DNA from: JAPOUP01 sp965203605 | GTDB lineage: Bacteria > Pseudomonadota > Alphaproteobacteria > Rhodobacterales > Rhodobacteraceae | Direction of reading: 5' to 3' | NCBI GenBank assembly: GCA_965203605.1 | Contig: OZ241902.1 | Coordinates: 2,790,001-2,854,000, forward strand | DNA: 64,000 nt | Shown: one piece after another, positions 1 through 9,313 of the stretch | Numbering within the stretch: position 1 is the first letter of the stretch | Layout: every line of letters starts with the position of its first letter | Notes under the pieces: generated by a model | What the model was told of the DNA's origin: nothing | What the model saw: the letters and a program-made list of their open reading frames with translations, nothing else | The model's database searches: none | Made by a program: the position numbers and the translations under genes

Positions 1-591
1 TAGAACGGCGGCCCCATCCTCCTTGAGGATTTCAAGGGTCTCATCACGAATGCCGTCCCGCAGGCGATTATCGAGCCCCGAAAACGGTTCATCCATCAGC
101 ATGACCCTTGGTTGTGGTGCGATCGCCCGCGCCAGCGCAACGCGCTGCTGTTCACCCCCGGACAGTTCATGAGGGAAACGGTCAGCGAAGCTCCTCATCT
201 GAACCCGATCAAGAACTTCGACGGCCCTCGACCGCCTGATCCTCCTGTAGCCACGCAGTCCAAAGGCAACGTTGTCCACAACACTTAGATGCGGGAAGAG
301 CGCAAAATCCTGAAAGATCAATCCGATCGGCCGACCTTCCGGCGGCACGCTGAACCCGTCGTCGCAAACCACCTCACCGTCCACCAGAACCCGGCCCGAA
401 TCCTGCCGGTCAACACCCGCGACGCATCGCAATGTTGTCGATTTACCGCACCCTGACGGACCAAGCAGACAGGTCACCTGCCCCGGCATCACCTGCAGTG
501 TGACACCATCAACGACAGCCCGCCCTCCAAAGCGCCGGATCAGGTTCTGGACTTCCAGCCGGAAATTGTCGCCCGCCACGCCGCACTCCAC
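1..591 (-). CDS. ABC transporter ATP-binding protein, FbpC/PotA-like (partial)
   Basis: ATPase subunit of an importer, incomplete because its C-terminal end runs off the left edge. The 197 visible codons hold Walker A (GPSGCGKST), a Q-loop (FQDFALFPH), the signature LSGGEQQRVALARA and Walker B (VMLMDEP). The layout resembles the iron(III)/polyamine/sulfate group (FbpC, PotA, CysA), but the substrate cannot be told because no permease or binding protein is visible. A GTG start at 591 is the best candidate because no in-frame ATG lies upstream before the SDR gene. The SDR gene ends 57 bp upstream on the same strand, so the two may be co-transcribed. Confidence 0.88.
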   Translation of the reverse strand, partial: MECGVAGDNFRLEVQNLIRRFGGRAVVDGVTLQVMPGQVTCLLGPSGCGKSTTLRCVAGVDRQDSGRVLVDGEVVCDDGFSVPPEGRPIGLIFQDFALFPHLSVVDNVAFGLRGYRRIRRSRAVEVLDRVQMRSFADRFPHELSGGEQQRVALARAIAPQPRVMLMDEPFSGLDNRLRDGIRDETLEILKEDGAAVL

Positions 592-648
592 CGCAAACCT
601 GATAAATTTGATTGGTCTTTCGGCACAATGCAACCCGGCAAAGCGCAA

Positions 649-1428
649 TCAAAGCGTCGAATTCACCCCACCACCGTCAAGGAGAATGTTCTGGCCAACA
701 ATGAACCCGGCATGTTGCGAGCACAGGAAGGCGCAGGCTGCCCCGAACTCCGCCGATGTGCCATAGCGTCCAACCGGAACGGTTGCAGACCGAATGGCGC
801 GCGCCTCCTCAAGAGAGATACCTTCTGCGGCGGCAATCTCTCCATCAAGCGCATCCGCCCGATCTGTTGCATGGATTCCCGGCAAGAGGTTGTTGATCGT
901 TACGCCAGACTTCGCCACCTGCCGGGCCGTCCCGGCGACATAGCCTGTCAGCCCGGCCCGTGCGGAATTCGATAGTCCAAGCACCGGAATCGGTGCCTTA
1001 ACCGACTGGGAGGTGATGTTGACAACCCGCCCCCATCCACGTTCCATCATTTCCGGCACCAACGACTTGATCAAAGCGATAGGCGTCAGCATGTTGGCGT
1101 CCAACGCCTGGATGAAGTCCTCCCGATCCCAATCAGTCCAATTCCCTGGCGGTGGCCCGCCGGCATTGTTGACGAGAATGTCGACAGAACGGCACGCTTC
1201 CAACACCTTTTTTCTCCCGTCATCGGAGGTGATGTCGGCGGACACAGTTGTAATCTGGACTCCGAACAGTTCGCGAATCGTGTCCGCAGAGGCTTCAAGA
1301 GCGGCCGCGCCGCGTGCGTTCATCGTCAATTCCACACCGGCCTCCGCCAGAGCTTTGGCGCACCCAAAACCCAAACCCCGCGACGAAGCGCACACCAATG
1401 CTGACTTTCCCTTGATCCCCAGATCCAT
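649..1428 (-). CDS. SDR family oxidoreductase lacking the usual YxxxK pair
   Basis: Short-chain dehydrogenase/reductase of 259 aa, normal length. The Rossmann fold shows a modified glycine motif (CASSRGLG, near residue 14) and NNAG (near 87). The catalytic Ser is present in NITSQS. Where classical SDRs have YxxxK, this protein reads LGLSNSARAGLTG, so both the catalytic Tyr and Lys are missing. A FabG-like subfamily with this SNxxRAGL pattern occurs in proteobacteria, so this is probably a genuine divergent family. The substrate is unknown. It lies divergently next to prfC. Confidence 0.9.
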   Translation of the reverse strand: MDLGIKGKSALVCASSRGLGFGCAKALAEAGVELTMNARGAAALEASADTIRELFGVQITTVSADITSDDGRKKVLEACRSVDILVNNAGGPPPGNWTDWDREDFIQALDANMLTPIALIKSLVPEMMERGWGRVVNITSQSVKAPIPVLGLSNSARAGLTGYVAGTARQVAKSGVTINNLLPGIHATDRADALDGEIAAAEGISLEEARAIRSATVPVGRYGTSAEFGAACAFLCSQHAGFIVGQNILLDGGGVNSTL

Positions 1429-1559
1429 CCCTTGGCCTCCAATACAGGAACTCTATGGACCTTGACCTAGCACTCGAGCCAGCAAACCGAAAGCTCCGAG
1501 GTGGCTGGTCGCAGACAGCCCAATTGCGCTTCCATTCGTGTGATCATATATCCGCGCCT

Positions 1560-3167
1560 ATGCTCGAAAGCACTCCAAACACTCCCGAACTGCCGCCCGA
1601 GATCGCTCGAAGGCGGACCTTTGCGATCATTTCCCATCCAGATGCCGGCAAGACCACACTTACCGAGAAGTTTCTGCTCTACGGCGGTGCGATTCGGATG
1701 GCTGGGCAGGTGCGTGCCAAGGGCGAGGCGCGGCGAACTCGGTCGGATTACATGACCATAGAAAAAAACCGTGGAATAAGTGTCAGTGCCTCGGCAATGT
1801 CGTTCGACTACGGTCCCTACCGTTTCAATCTGGTCGACACGCCGGGTCACAGCGACTTTTCCGAGGACACTTACCGCACGCTTACAGCAGTCGACGGTGC
1901 CATCATGGTCATCGACGGCGCAAAGGGAGTGGAAAGCCAGACGCGAAAGCTCTTCGAAGTCTGTCGTCTTCGCGACCTGCCAATCCTGACATTCTGCAAC
2001 AAAATGGACAGGGAGAGCCGGGATATATTCGAGATCATCGACGAGATTCAGGAGACACTCGCCATCGACGTGGCTCCAGCGTCGTGGCCGGTCGGTACCG
2101 GTCAGGATTTCATCGGCTGCTACGATGTATTGAACGACCGTTTGGAGCTCATGGACCGCACGGGGCGCAACACCGTGGTGGACTCGATCGCAATTGAGGG
2201 ACTTGACGACCAGAAACTTGCGGAGCATGTGCCGCAGCGCGTCGTGGAAAGACTGCGGGAAGATCTGGAAATGGCGCGCGAACTGCTGCCGCCATTCGAC
2301 CTGCAGACGTTCCATTATGGAGCACAGACTCCGATCTGGTTCGGGTCCGCGATCAATTCATTCGGCGTGAAGGAACTCATGGAGGGAATTGGGAAATTCG
2401 GTCCTGTTCCCCAGCCGCAAAGCGCAGAACCACGTCAAGTAACCCCCGAGGAACGAACGGTGTCCGGCTTCGTGTTCAAGGTTCAGGCCAACATGGATCC
2501 GCGACACCGCGACCGCGTGGCCTTCGTTCGGATGGCAAGCGGTCACTTTCGGCGGGGCATGAAACTAACGCATGTCCGAACCAGGAAACCCATCGCAATC
2601 GGCAATCCCGTGCTGTTCCTGGCCTCGGACCGCGAACTCGCCGAAGAGGCGTGGGCCGGGGACATCATCGGAATTCCCAACCATGGTCAGCTGCGCATTG
2701 GCGACACACTCACTGAAGGGGAAGCGATTCGGGTGACAGGCATTCCGTCATTTGCACCTGAATTGCTCCAGGGCATTCGTGCCACGGATCCGCTTAAGGC
2801 CAAACACCTTGAAAAGGCTCTGATGCAATTTGCCGAGGAAGGAGCGGCGAAGGTCTTCAAGCCCATGATTGGCCCGGGATTCATCGTCGGTGTCGTTGGT
2901 TCGCTTCAGTTCGATGTATTGGCGAGCCGTATCGAATTGGAATACGGACTTCCGGTGCGCTTCGAGCCGCTTCAATTCGAATCCGCACGTTGGGTTGGGG
3001 GTCCAAGAGCTGCAGTCGACCAATTCGTGGAAGCCAACAAACAGCACATCTGCCACGACCACGACGGAGACGTCGTATATCTGACGCGACTGCAATGGGA
3101 CATCGACAGGGTCGAACGCGATTATCAGGAGGTTATGCTAAGCGCCACCAAGGAGATGATGTCCTAA
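1560..3167 (+). CDS. prfC: Peptide chain release factor 3 (RF-3)
   Basis: Translational GTPase that recycles RF1/RF2 after termination. The 535-aa protein has G1 (SHPDAGKTTLTEK), a G2 region with KNRGISVS, G3 (DTPGHSDFSEDTYR) and G4 (NKMDR). EF-G-like beta-barrel domains and an RF3 C-terminal domain follow, and the length matches RF-3. The ATG at 1560 gives the standard N-terminus; an in-frame start at 1455 would add 35 unconserved residues overlapping the SDR promoter region. It stands alone on the plus strand. Confidence 0.96.
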   Translation: MLESTPNTPELPPEIARRRTFAIISHPDAGKTTLTEKFLLYGGAIRMAGQVRAKGEARRTRSDYMTIEKNRGISVSASAMSFDYGPYRFNLVDTPGHSDFSEDTYRTLTAVDGAIMVIDGAKGVESQTRKLFEVCRLRDLPILTFCNKMDRESRDIFEIIDEIQETLAIDVAPASWPVGTGQDFIGCYDVLNDRLELMDRTGRNTVVDSIAIEGLDDQKLAEHVPQRVVERLREDLEMARELLPPFDLQTFHYGAQTPIWFGSAINSFGVKELMEGIGKFGPVPQPQSAEPRQVTPEERTVSGFVFKVQANMDPRHRDRVAFVRMASGHFRRGMKLTHVRTRKPIAIGNPVLFLASDRELAEEAWAGDIIGIPNHGQLRIGDTLTEGEAIRVTGIPSFAPELLQGIRATDPLKAKHLEKALMQFAEEGAAKVFKPMIGPGFIVGVVGSLQFDVLASRIELEYGLPVRFEPLQFESARWVGGPRAAVDQFVEANKQHICHDHDGDVVYLTRLQWDIDRVERDYQEVMLSATKEMMS

Positions 3168-3221
3168 GGCTCAGGCAATACCAGACCAAACAAGCATTCA
3201 CGGATAGGGCCACTGGATTTC

Positions 3222-3710
3222 ATGGCGGCGCCCCGTGGGCCTCCGGGAACATGTCCGGCATCAGCCTGTCGGTCGCCTCCGGGTCGGCGGAGGTGCGCCC
3301 GTACCGGTCATCCGCGACCCTGTCCGGCTCGCCCGGCTCCAGGCGGCTGGGCGTGCTGGAACCGGCCAGCGGGGTGCCCCGGTCGCTCTCCCGCCGTCGC
3401 CAGTGACGCCGCACCGGCCCACCGCCAACGCGCTGTCGCCGCGCAGGATGTCGTGGCCGTTGATGCCCCCGTAGCCCGGCGCGATCCCCATCACCCCTCG
3501 GGCGACGGGGCACCGGAGGCCGCGCCCGGTGCGGTTCTGGTCACGGTGGTCCGTGAAGCAGTCCGGCGCCAGCCCGGTCAGCAGGTCGGCCTCCCTGGGA
3601 AGGGGAGCGCCGCCGTCCGATGACATCCGTCCGCCGTCGAAGGCGCCCGTCACCTCACGTCGGCCATGGTGGTTGAAACCGATGCGGTCGGCGTTGCACT
3701 GTGTCTGCAT
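3222..3710 (-). pseudogene. IS1380-family transposase remnant (N-terminal, frameshifted)
   Basis: Reading from 3710, the product begins MQTQCNADRIGFNHHGRR, continues with AFDGGRMSSDGGAPL and ACFTDHRDQNR-like text, and reaches GIAPGYGGINGHDILRGDSA. This follows the N-terminal order I know for IS1380 transposases (AFDGG..TSD.G, GYEDLNDHD..R.D). Near 3410 the similarity jumps to another frame (PLAGSSTPSRLE..., then DRLMPDMFPEAHG) and stops about 3222. Roughly the first third of the gene is left, broken by at least one frameshift. The surrounding DNA is GC-rich, consistent with a decayed insertion. Confidence 0.72.
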
Positions 3711-3891
3711 GGGGTCGGCCCTCCGACCCTGTGCAAGGTCATGTAATCCTTACATATGTCACGGATTCCAGCCCCATGCAACAATATCTGGTGAGATATC
3801 CGGGCTAGGGCAGTCGAAGCCCGTGACACCTTGGCGTGCAGGTCACCCGGACTGGAGCCCATCAGGATTCCGGCGATGGTCTGAAACCAAT

Positions 3892-3991
3892 GGGGATTAT
3901 ATACTTAACTGAACATGCAACAAATTATGGAAACAATGATAGTTTTGAACAACAACATGTTGTATTCAATTTGGTTAAGTATATAATCCCC
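3892..3991. mobile_element. MITE-like element, 100 bp, 18-bp TIRs, 8-bp TSD
   Basis: The left end GGGGATTATATACTTAAC (3892-3909) is the perfect reverse complement of the right end (3974-3991). The AT-rich interior codes for nothing. AAACCAAT stands directly outside both ends (3884-3891 and 3992-3999), as expected for an 8-bp target-site duplication. Removing the element and one repeat restores a continuous sequence. TIRs starting with GG and 8-bp duplications are known from IS1595, ISL3 and IS6 families; the parent transposase is not in this window. No second copy was noticed. Confidence 0.85.
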
Positions 3992-4001
3992 AAACCAATG
4001 G

Positions 4002-4364
4002 CCTTGGGGGTGTTTAACCTAGGAGGAGTGAAAGTCGGGCGGGGTCCTGATATTTCGCCGCGCTTTTTCCGCGGTCGCCCCCTCTTTCGTCGTACGACCT
4101 CAAAGAGAGAGTCGTGCCGCGAAGTATCTGCCGACCGGCCCGAAACACTGGTGGAACCACCCTGCCATCCACTACACGCCGCAAGCAGCGACCCGACAGG
4201 GCCGATATCGCGATCAGAAAACCCGGGCCCGCAGCCGAAATCACGCCCTCCTGAGAAGCCCGCGACATGCGGTGAGCTTCGGACGTCCTCGGTCTCGCCA
4301 ACGCTCTATGCTCGACCAACAAATCGACGAATCGTGCCAACCATCGGGGCGAATCCATGACATT
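4002..4364. other. Intergenic stretch between the MITE and the IS5-like element
   Basis: Open frames exist on both strands, but none shows recognisable motifs, a convincing ribosome binding site or consistent codon use. No RNA gene or terminator was seen. It lies among decayed mobile elements and is probably degenerate DNA. Confidence 0.4.
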
Positions 4365-5869
4365 GAGCCTCTTGCACAATTACTGCGGTTCGGGCAGCCG
4401 CGGCAAGCCTTTCGGTTCCGCCAGGGTCGCGGCACCGGATCCGACGGGTGCCCGGGGCGTCTGCACGGGCCAGGGTGTGGCGGAATGCCGCAGTTGGTGG
4501 CCCGACGGGCGCCGTCCGCGCATGGCTGGCCGCGCCGTCCCCTCCGGGGCGGCGTCCGTGGCGGACGGATCTGCCGGAACGGACGGTGTCAGATGGTGAG
4601 CCGCATCAGCTGTTCCACCGTCAGGGCCAGCACGCCGAAGAACAGGTGGCAGGCCACCTTGGCGTGCCCACGGACGCGGACGTGCCGGGCACCGTAGGAG
4701 TCCTTCAGGGCCGAGTTCACCCGCTCGACGCTGGAGCGCTGCCGGTAACGGACGCGGTCGTGGCGTATGTGGCCCGCTTTCCGCTGCGCCAGCGCCTCTT
4801 TCCTGAGGCGCTCCTTCAGCGCCGCGTCGCGTCGCGGGTTGGTGTCGGTGATCGCCACGCGCCCCGTCAGGTAGGCGTGGAACCCGATCTCCAGCGAGTC
4901 GTAGGCCGCGTCCATGAGCTCGTAACAGTGGTCCACCCGCAGCGCCGTCATCCTCGAAAGAGGGATCGCGGCCTGGCTGTCGTGCAGCGACGCCGAGGTC
5001 AGGATGCAGCTGACGGGGACGTCCCCATCGGCCGCGTCGATATGCAGTTTGTACCCCCTCCAGCTCTCTTTGTACCCCTTGGCGTTGCGTTTCGTCCCGG
5101 TGTCGCAGGCTTTCGGCAGCCCGTCGGCCATCTCCGCGGCGGTCATCCCGTCCGGCGGCTGCCGCTCCAGCCGGGTCGGCTCCCTCGGCACCTCCTCCCC
5201 CTTTTTCGGGCGTCCGCGCTTTCGCTTCGGCCGCTCCTGCGGCTTCGGCTTCGGCGCCGGCCTCTCCCGCCCGACGATCGCCGTGGAGTCCCTGGAGATG
5301 TGGCCCACGACCGAGCCGGCATACGCGGAGCGGACCAGCGCCTCGTGCATCCGCTCCGGCAGACGGGTCTCCGCGAACCAGGCGAAGGCGCGGGAGAACG
5401 TCGATTCACTGGGAACCTCCGACACGCGGGACCAGCCGCACAGGCGCCGCAGCGTCGGGTCGTACAGCAGCCGGTCGACCAGCACCACCGTGGTCGGCAT
5501 GTCCCACACCGCCTTCGCGACGAAGGCCCGCGCCAGCGCCCTGCGGTCGGCGGGCGGGTTGCCGACGCCCCGGTGGCTGTAGTGGACGTGCCTTTCCACC
5601 TCCACCAGGTCCAGGACGGCGATGAACCTGCCGTGCCTCACGCCCAGCGGGCCGACCTCCCCGGCGAGGGACGGGAAAAGTTCCCCTTGAAACCGCTGCC
5701 AGGCATCTGATATGGATGATCGCAGGGACATGGAGCCGTCTCCCCGTATGTTGTGGCTGTAACACCCGCTCCATACCAGAGGGACGGCTCCATATCCAGG
5801 CCCCCGATCAGAAAAAAGCGCCCGTTTCCGAAAAAAAACCGCCTGATCGGGGAGTTCTGCAAGAGGCTC
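4365..5869. mobile_element. IS5/IS1182-like insertion sequence, about 1.5 kb
   Basis: The ends are inverted repeats: GAGCCTCTTGCA at 4365-4376 and its reverse complement at 5858-5869, with partial matching further in. CATT lies outside both ends (4361-4364 and 5870-5873), a probable 4-bp target duplication. One transposase gene on the minus strand fills the element. It looks complete and potentially active. Confidence 0.8.
4589..5731 (-). CDS. DDE transposase of the IS5/IS1182-like element
   Basis: Transposase of 380 aa when started at the ATG at 5731 (MSLRSSISDAWQRF); an in-frame extension upstream would cross the element's terminal repeat and is not credible. The N-terminus (ELFPSLAGEVGPL) precedes a helical DUF772-like region. 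A DDE catalytic core follows, with likely acidic residues in HISRDSTAIVG, ELMDAAYDS and SSVERVNS. A basic Pro/Lys/Arg linker (KPKPQERPKRKRGRPKKG) sits between the first two. No frameshift or stop interrupts it. Confidence 0.88.
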   Translation of the reverse strand: MSLRSSISDAWQRFQGELFPSLAGEVGPLGVRHGRFIAVLDLVEVERHVHYSHRGVGNPPADRRALARAFVAKAVWDMPTTVVLVDRLLYDPTLRRLCGWSRVSEVPSESTFSRAFAWFAETRLPERMHEALVRSAYAGSVVGHISRDSTAIVGRERPAPKPKPQERPKRKRGRPKKGEEVPREPTRLERQPPDGMTAAEMADGLPKACDTGTKRNAKGYKESWRGYKLHIDAADGDVPVSCILTSASLHDSQAAIPLSRMTALRVDHCYELMDAAYDSLEIGFHAYLTGRVAITDTNPRRDAALKERLRKEALAQRKAGHIRHDRVRYRQRSSVERVNSALKDSYGARHVRVRGHAKVACHLFFGVLALTVEQLMRLTI

Positions 5870-6111
5870 CATTGACTGAATTTCCTCTTTCACTTACGGA
5901 CAACGGCCTGTCTACCTCACGATGAGCCGAAACACTCTCCAACCCCTTACGATGTCGGAAGTGACCATTTGTCCCGTTTGAAGCAGATGACCGGTCCTTG
6001 ACGACCGCCAGACGATTGCCTATACATCGTGCAGTCGTACGACGGGCAATTCGGCCTATCGGGCCGCATAGGAGATGTGGTTGAAACCATGCCACAATCC
6101 GGAAAGCACAC

Positions 6112-7461
6112 ATGACATCATTCTCCGAATTGGGACTCTCCCCGGAAGTTCAGAAGGCCATAACGGAAGCGGGATACGAAACTCCCACACCGATACAGGT
6201 CGGTGCCATTCCACCGGCCCTTGAGGGCCGCGACGTGCTGGGAATCGCCCAGACGGGCACGGGCAAGACCGCCAGCTTCACACTGCCAATGATCACAATG
6301 CTTGCGAAGGGGCGCGCTCGGGCCAGAATGCCTCGCAGCCTCGTAGTCTGCCCGACCCGCGAACTCGCGGCACAGGTGGCCGAGAACTTCGAAACCTATT
6401 CAAAATATGCGAATCTCACCAAGGCACTCCTGATCGGAGGGGTCAGTTTCAAGGCACAGGATGAGTTGGTCGACAAGGGTGTCAGCGTGCTGATAGCAAC
6501 CCCGGGTCGTCTTCTTGACCATTTCGAGAGGGGCAAACTTCTTCTCAATGGCGTGCAGGTCATGGTCGTCGACGAGGCCGACCGAATGCTCGACATGGGC
6601 TTCATTCCAGACATCGAACGAATCTTCTCGCTGACACCATTCACCCGGCAGACACTGTTCTTCAGCGCCACCATGGCACCTGAAATCGAACGGATAACCA
6701 ACACCTTCCTGTCAAACCCCGCAAAGATCGAGGTGGCGCGGCGGGCGACGGCATCGGAAACCATAGAGCAGGCGGCCGTCATGTTCCGCGCTTCCCGCCG
6801 CGACCTTGCGGCAAAGGAGAAACGGGCTGCACTTCGCTCGGTCATCAACGCAGAAGGCGAGAACTGCACAAACGCGATCATATTCTGCAACAGAAAGACC
6901 GATGTGGAGATTCTGGCGGGCTCACTTAAGAAACACGGATTCGAGGCCGCGCCCATTCACGGTGACCTTGACCAGTCGCAGCGCACGCGAACACTCGATG
7001 CGTTTCGCGACAGTTCGTTGAGACTGCTTGTTGCTTCCGACGTCGCAGCTCGTGGCCTGGACATCCTGTCGGTCAGCCATGTCTTCAATTTCGATGTACC
7101 TACCAATGCCGAAGACTACGTCCACCGCATCGGTCGAACCGGGCGCGCTGGCCGCGAAGGAAAAGCGATCACCATCTTTGAACCACGCGATCAAAAGGCG
7201 TTGGATGCCGTCGAACGGCTGACCGGAAAGAAGATACCCCGCGTCGAAGCGGTTGGGAACCCAGACCCTCACGTCAAGAAGTCGATTCCCGACATAACCG
7301 AAGAGCTGAAGAACTCCGGAAGCCAGTCACGGAAGCGACGCGGACGTGACTCAGGGCGCAGGAAGCCACGCAACTCGCCGATTGAGGAAAATGTCGTGGG
7401 AATGGGAACTCACCTGCCACAGTTCATCGCCATGAGTTTCGACGAACGTCTGTCGATTTAG
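6112..7461 (+). CDS. rhlE: DEAD-box ATP-dependent RNA helicase, RhlE-like
   Basis: RNA helicase of 449 aa that remodels structured RNA in ribosome assembly or decay. Motifs appear in order: Q motif (FSELGLSPEVQ..GYETPTPIQ), Walker A (AQTGTGKTAS), PTRELA, TPGR, DEAD (VVDEADRMLD), FFSATM, the C-terminal RecA lobe with IIFCNRK, ASDVAARGLD and HRIGRTGRAG. The tail is basic (SRKRRGRDSGRRKPR), typical of RhlE. It is a single gene, convergent with rnj. RhlE is preferred over DbpA or CsdA because there is no dedicated RNA-binding domain after the core. Confidence 0.93.
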   Translation: MTSFSELGLSPEVQKAITEAGYETPTPIQVGAIPPALEGRDVLGIAQTGTGKTASFTLPMITMLAKGRARARMPRSLVVCPTRELAAQVAENFETYSKYANLTKALLIGGVSFKAQDELVDKGVSVLIATPGRLLDHFERGKLLLNGVQVMVVDEADRMLDMGFIPDIERIFSLTPFTRQTLFFSATMAPEIERITNTFLSNPAKIEVARRATASETIEQAAVMFRASRRDLAAKEKRAALRSVINAEGENCTNAIIFCNRKTDVEILAGSLKKHGFEAAPIHGDLDQSQRTRTLDAFRDSSLRLLVASDVAARGLDILSVSHVFNFDVPTNAEDYVHRIGRTGRAGREGKAITIFEPRDQKALDAVERLTGKKIPRVEAVGNPDPHVKKSIPDITEELKNSGSQSRKRRGRDSGRRKPRNSPIEENVVGMGTHLPQFIAMSFDERLSI

Positions 7462-7645
7462 TGCCGAAGACGCACCGAAACTGGATCGAATTGCGCCCGG
7501 ATGCAGCGCAGACAGAACCTTCGCGCTGGATCCGCGTGCAGTCACCGCAAGCCCTGCCAATAGGTGGCAGCCAGATTCGCCTGAACAATCCCGGCGGAAG
7601 ACAGATCCTCGGAATCCCTGTCGATGGCACGACCCAAGGGATGCT

Positions 7646-9310
7646 TCAGTCGAACCGACCTATCGCCACCGTAACCTCAGGCCTCTTGCCAATCTCCGCC
7701 GTCGCTGTCTTCCGGACCACTGACTGAACCAGGCGTTCAACCACCTGATCATCCGCCAGGACTTTGCCTTTCTCACGGTGAAGTGCACGCATCAGGGCTT
7801 GGTCCAGCGCTTCGTCAAGCGGTGTCCCTGATCGACCACTCAAGGCCAGCCCCTTGACTGCACTCCACGACTCGACTCCTTCGCCACCGTTCTCAATCTG
7901 AACATCCACGTGCACATGGCCATTCGACGCCATCCTTATGCGGTCCCGCACGACGGACTCTCCAGCATCCACCAGAACCTTTCCGTCAAGATAGCATCGA
8001 CCCACCTCAATCCGCTCGACCACCTTCGGCGAACTCCCGGAAATCTCGACAATGTCACCATTGGTCGCCACGACGGCAGAGCGGCCGCCGTCCTTAGCCA
8101 GTCTGGCATGCGCACTTAGCATTCGGTGCTCACCATGCATGGGAACCACCATCTCCGGGTCGGTGAGCTCATGCATCTTCTCTAGATCCGGCCTGTTTGC
8201 ATGACCCGAGACATGGTAGCGGTCGGTGGAGTCGTCAATCACCTCGACACCTAGCTGGCTAAATCCATTTATGATGCGAATCACATCGCGCTCATTGCCT
8301 GGAATTGTCTTGGAGGAGAACAGAAACGTGTCGCCTTCCTTCAACTCAAAACCCCGGAATTTGCCACGGCTAAGCTGCGCGGTAGCGGCGCGGCGTTCGC
8401 CTTGGCTGCCAGTCGCAAGCAGAAGGAGATTCTCGCGGGGAATGTCCTCGGCATCCTCAGGGTCGACCACTCTTGGAAAACGCTCCAGAATTCCCGTCAC
8501 CTTTCCAGCCGTCACCATCCGGTGCATCGCCTGTCCAAGAAGTACGACGGACCGTCCCACTCTCTGCCCAGCTTCGGCCAATGTTCTCAGTCGAGCGACA
8601 TTTGAAGCGAAGGTCGTGGCTGCCACCATTCCGGTAGCGGACGATAGGAGATCTTCGATCTCCGGAGCAAGGCTCGCCTCTGAGCGACCTCGGTCTGGTG
8701 AAAATACGTTCGTTGAATCGCACACCAGTGCCCGAACCCCGGTTGCGGCCACCTCCTTCCACGATTTACGCTCAAAGGGCTCTCCTACCACAGGCGTCTT
8801 GTCAAGCTTGAAATCTCCGGTGTGCAGTATTCGGCCGACGGGCGTATCAATCACCAATGCAGAACTCTCCGGAATCGAATGGGAGACCGGCAGCATGCCA
8901 ACCATGAACGGTCCCGTCTGCACTGTCTTCGGCCAGGCCGAGACTGTCTCGATCGTATCCGCAGCGAGTCCACATTCCTCCAGCTTCAACCGACCGATAT
9001 AGGCCGTAAAGGGACGGGCGTAGACCGGGACACGCAGCCTGTCCCAAAGATGCCCCAAGGCTCCGATATGGTCCTCATGCGCATGGGTGATGAATATCGC
9101 CTCGATCCGGTCCCGGCGCTCCGCCAGCCAACCGACATCCGGAAGGATCAGGTCAACCCCCGGGGCTGTCTCCATGTCGGGAAACGTTACGCCGATATCG
9201 ACCACGATCAATCGTTCCCTACCAGCAGGCCCATATCCGTAGACGTAACAGTTCATCCCCACTTCACCCGCGCCTCCAAGGGGCAGGTAGATCAGCCTGT
9301 GGTCTGCCAT
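7646..9310 (-). CDS. rnj: Ribonuclease J
   Basis: Metallo-beta-lactamase/beta-CASP ribonuclease of 554 aa with endo- and 5'-exonuclease activity on mRNA and rRNA precursors. It begins MADHRLIYLPLGGAGEVGMN, the usual RNase J start. The Zn site is FITHAHEDHIGAL, with further ligands in VSHSIPES and ILHTGDFK. The beta-CASP lobe holds LLLATGSQGE and YHVSGHANRPDL. It is the last gene after birA and coaX behind the nuo operon, an order common in alphaproteobacteria. The ATG is 3 bp after the coaX stop. Confidence 0.95.
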   Translation of the reverse strand: MADHRLIYLPLGGAGEVGMNCYVYGYGPAGRERLIVVDIGVTFPDMETAPGVDLILPDVGWLAERRDRIEAIFITHAHEDHIGALGHLWDRLRVPVYARPFTAYIGRLKLEECGLAADTIETVSAWPKTVQTGPFMVGMLPVSHSIPESSALVIDTPVGRILHTGDFKLDKTPVVGEPFERKSWKEVAATGVRALVCDSTNVFSPDRGRSEASLAPEIEDLLSSATGMVAATTFASNVARLRTLAEAGQRVGRSVVLLGQAMHRMVTAGKVTGILERFPRVVDPEDAEDIPRENLLLLATGSQGERRAATAQLSRGKFRGFELKEGDTFLFSSKTIPGNERDVIRIINGFSQLGVEVIDDSTDRYHVSGHANRPDLEKMHELTDPEMVVPMHGEHRMLSAHARLAKDGGRSAVVATNGDIVEISGSSPKVVERIEVGRCYLDGKVLVDAGESVVRDRIRMASNGHVHVDVQIENGGEGVESWSAVKGLALSGRSGTPLDEALDQALMRALHREKGKVLADDQVVERLVQSVVRKTATAEIGKRPEVTVAIGRFD

Positions 9311-9313
9311 GTT

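Noticed and set aside
1467..2315. Long minus-strand frame inside prfC
   Set aside because: It is antisense to a clear RF-3 gene; the frame follows from the codon bias of prfC.
4014..4379. Minus-strand open frame of 121 codons before the IS5-like element
   Set aside because: It has no recognisable motif, overlaps the IS terminal repeat and the MITE border, and its composition looks random.
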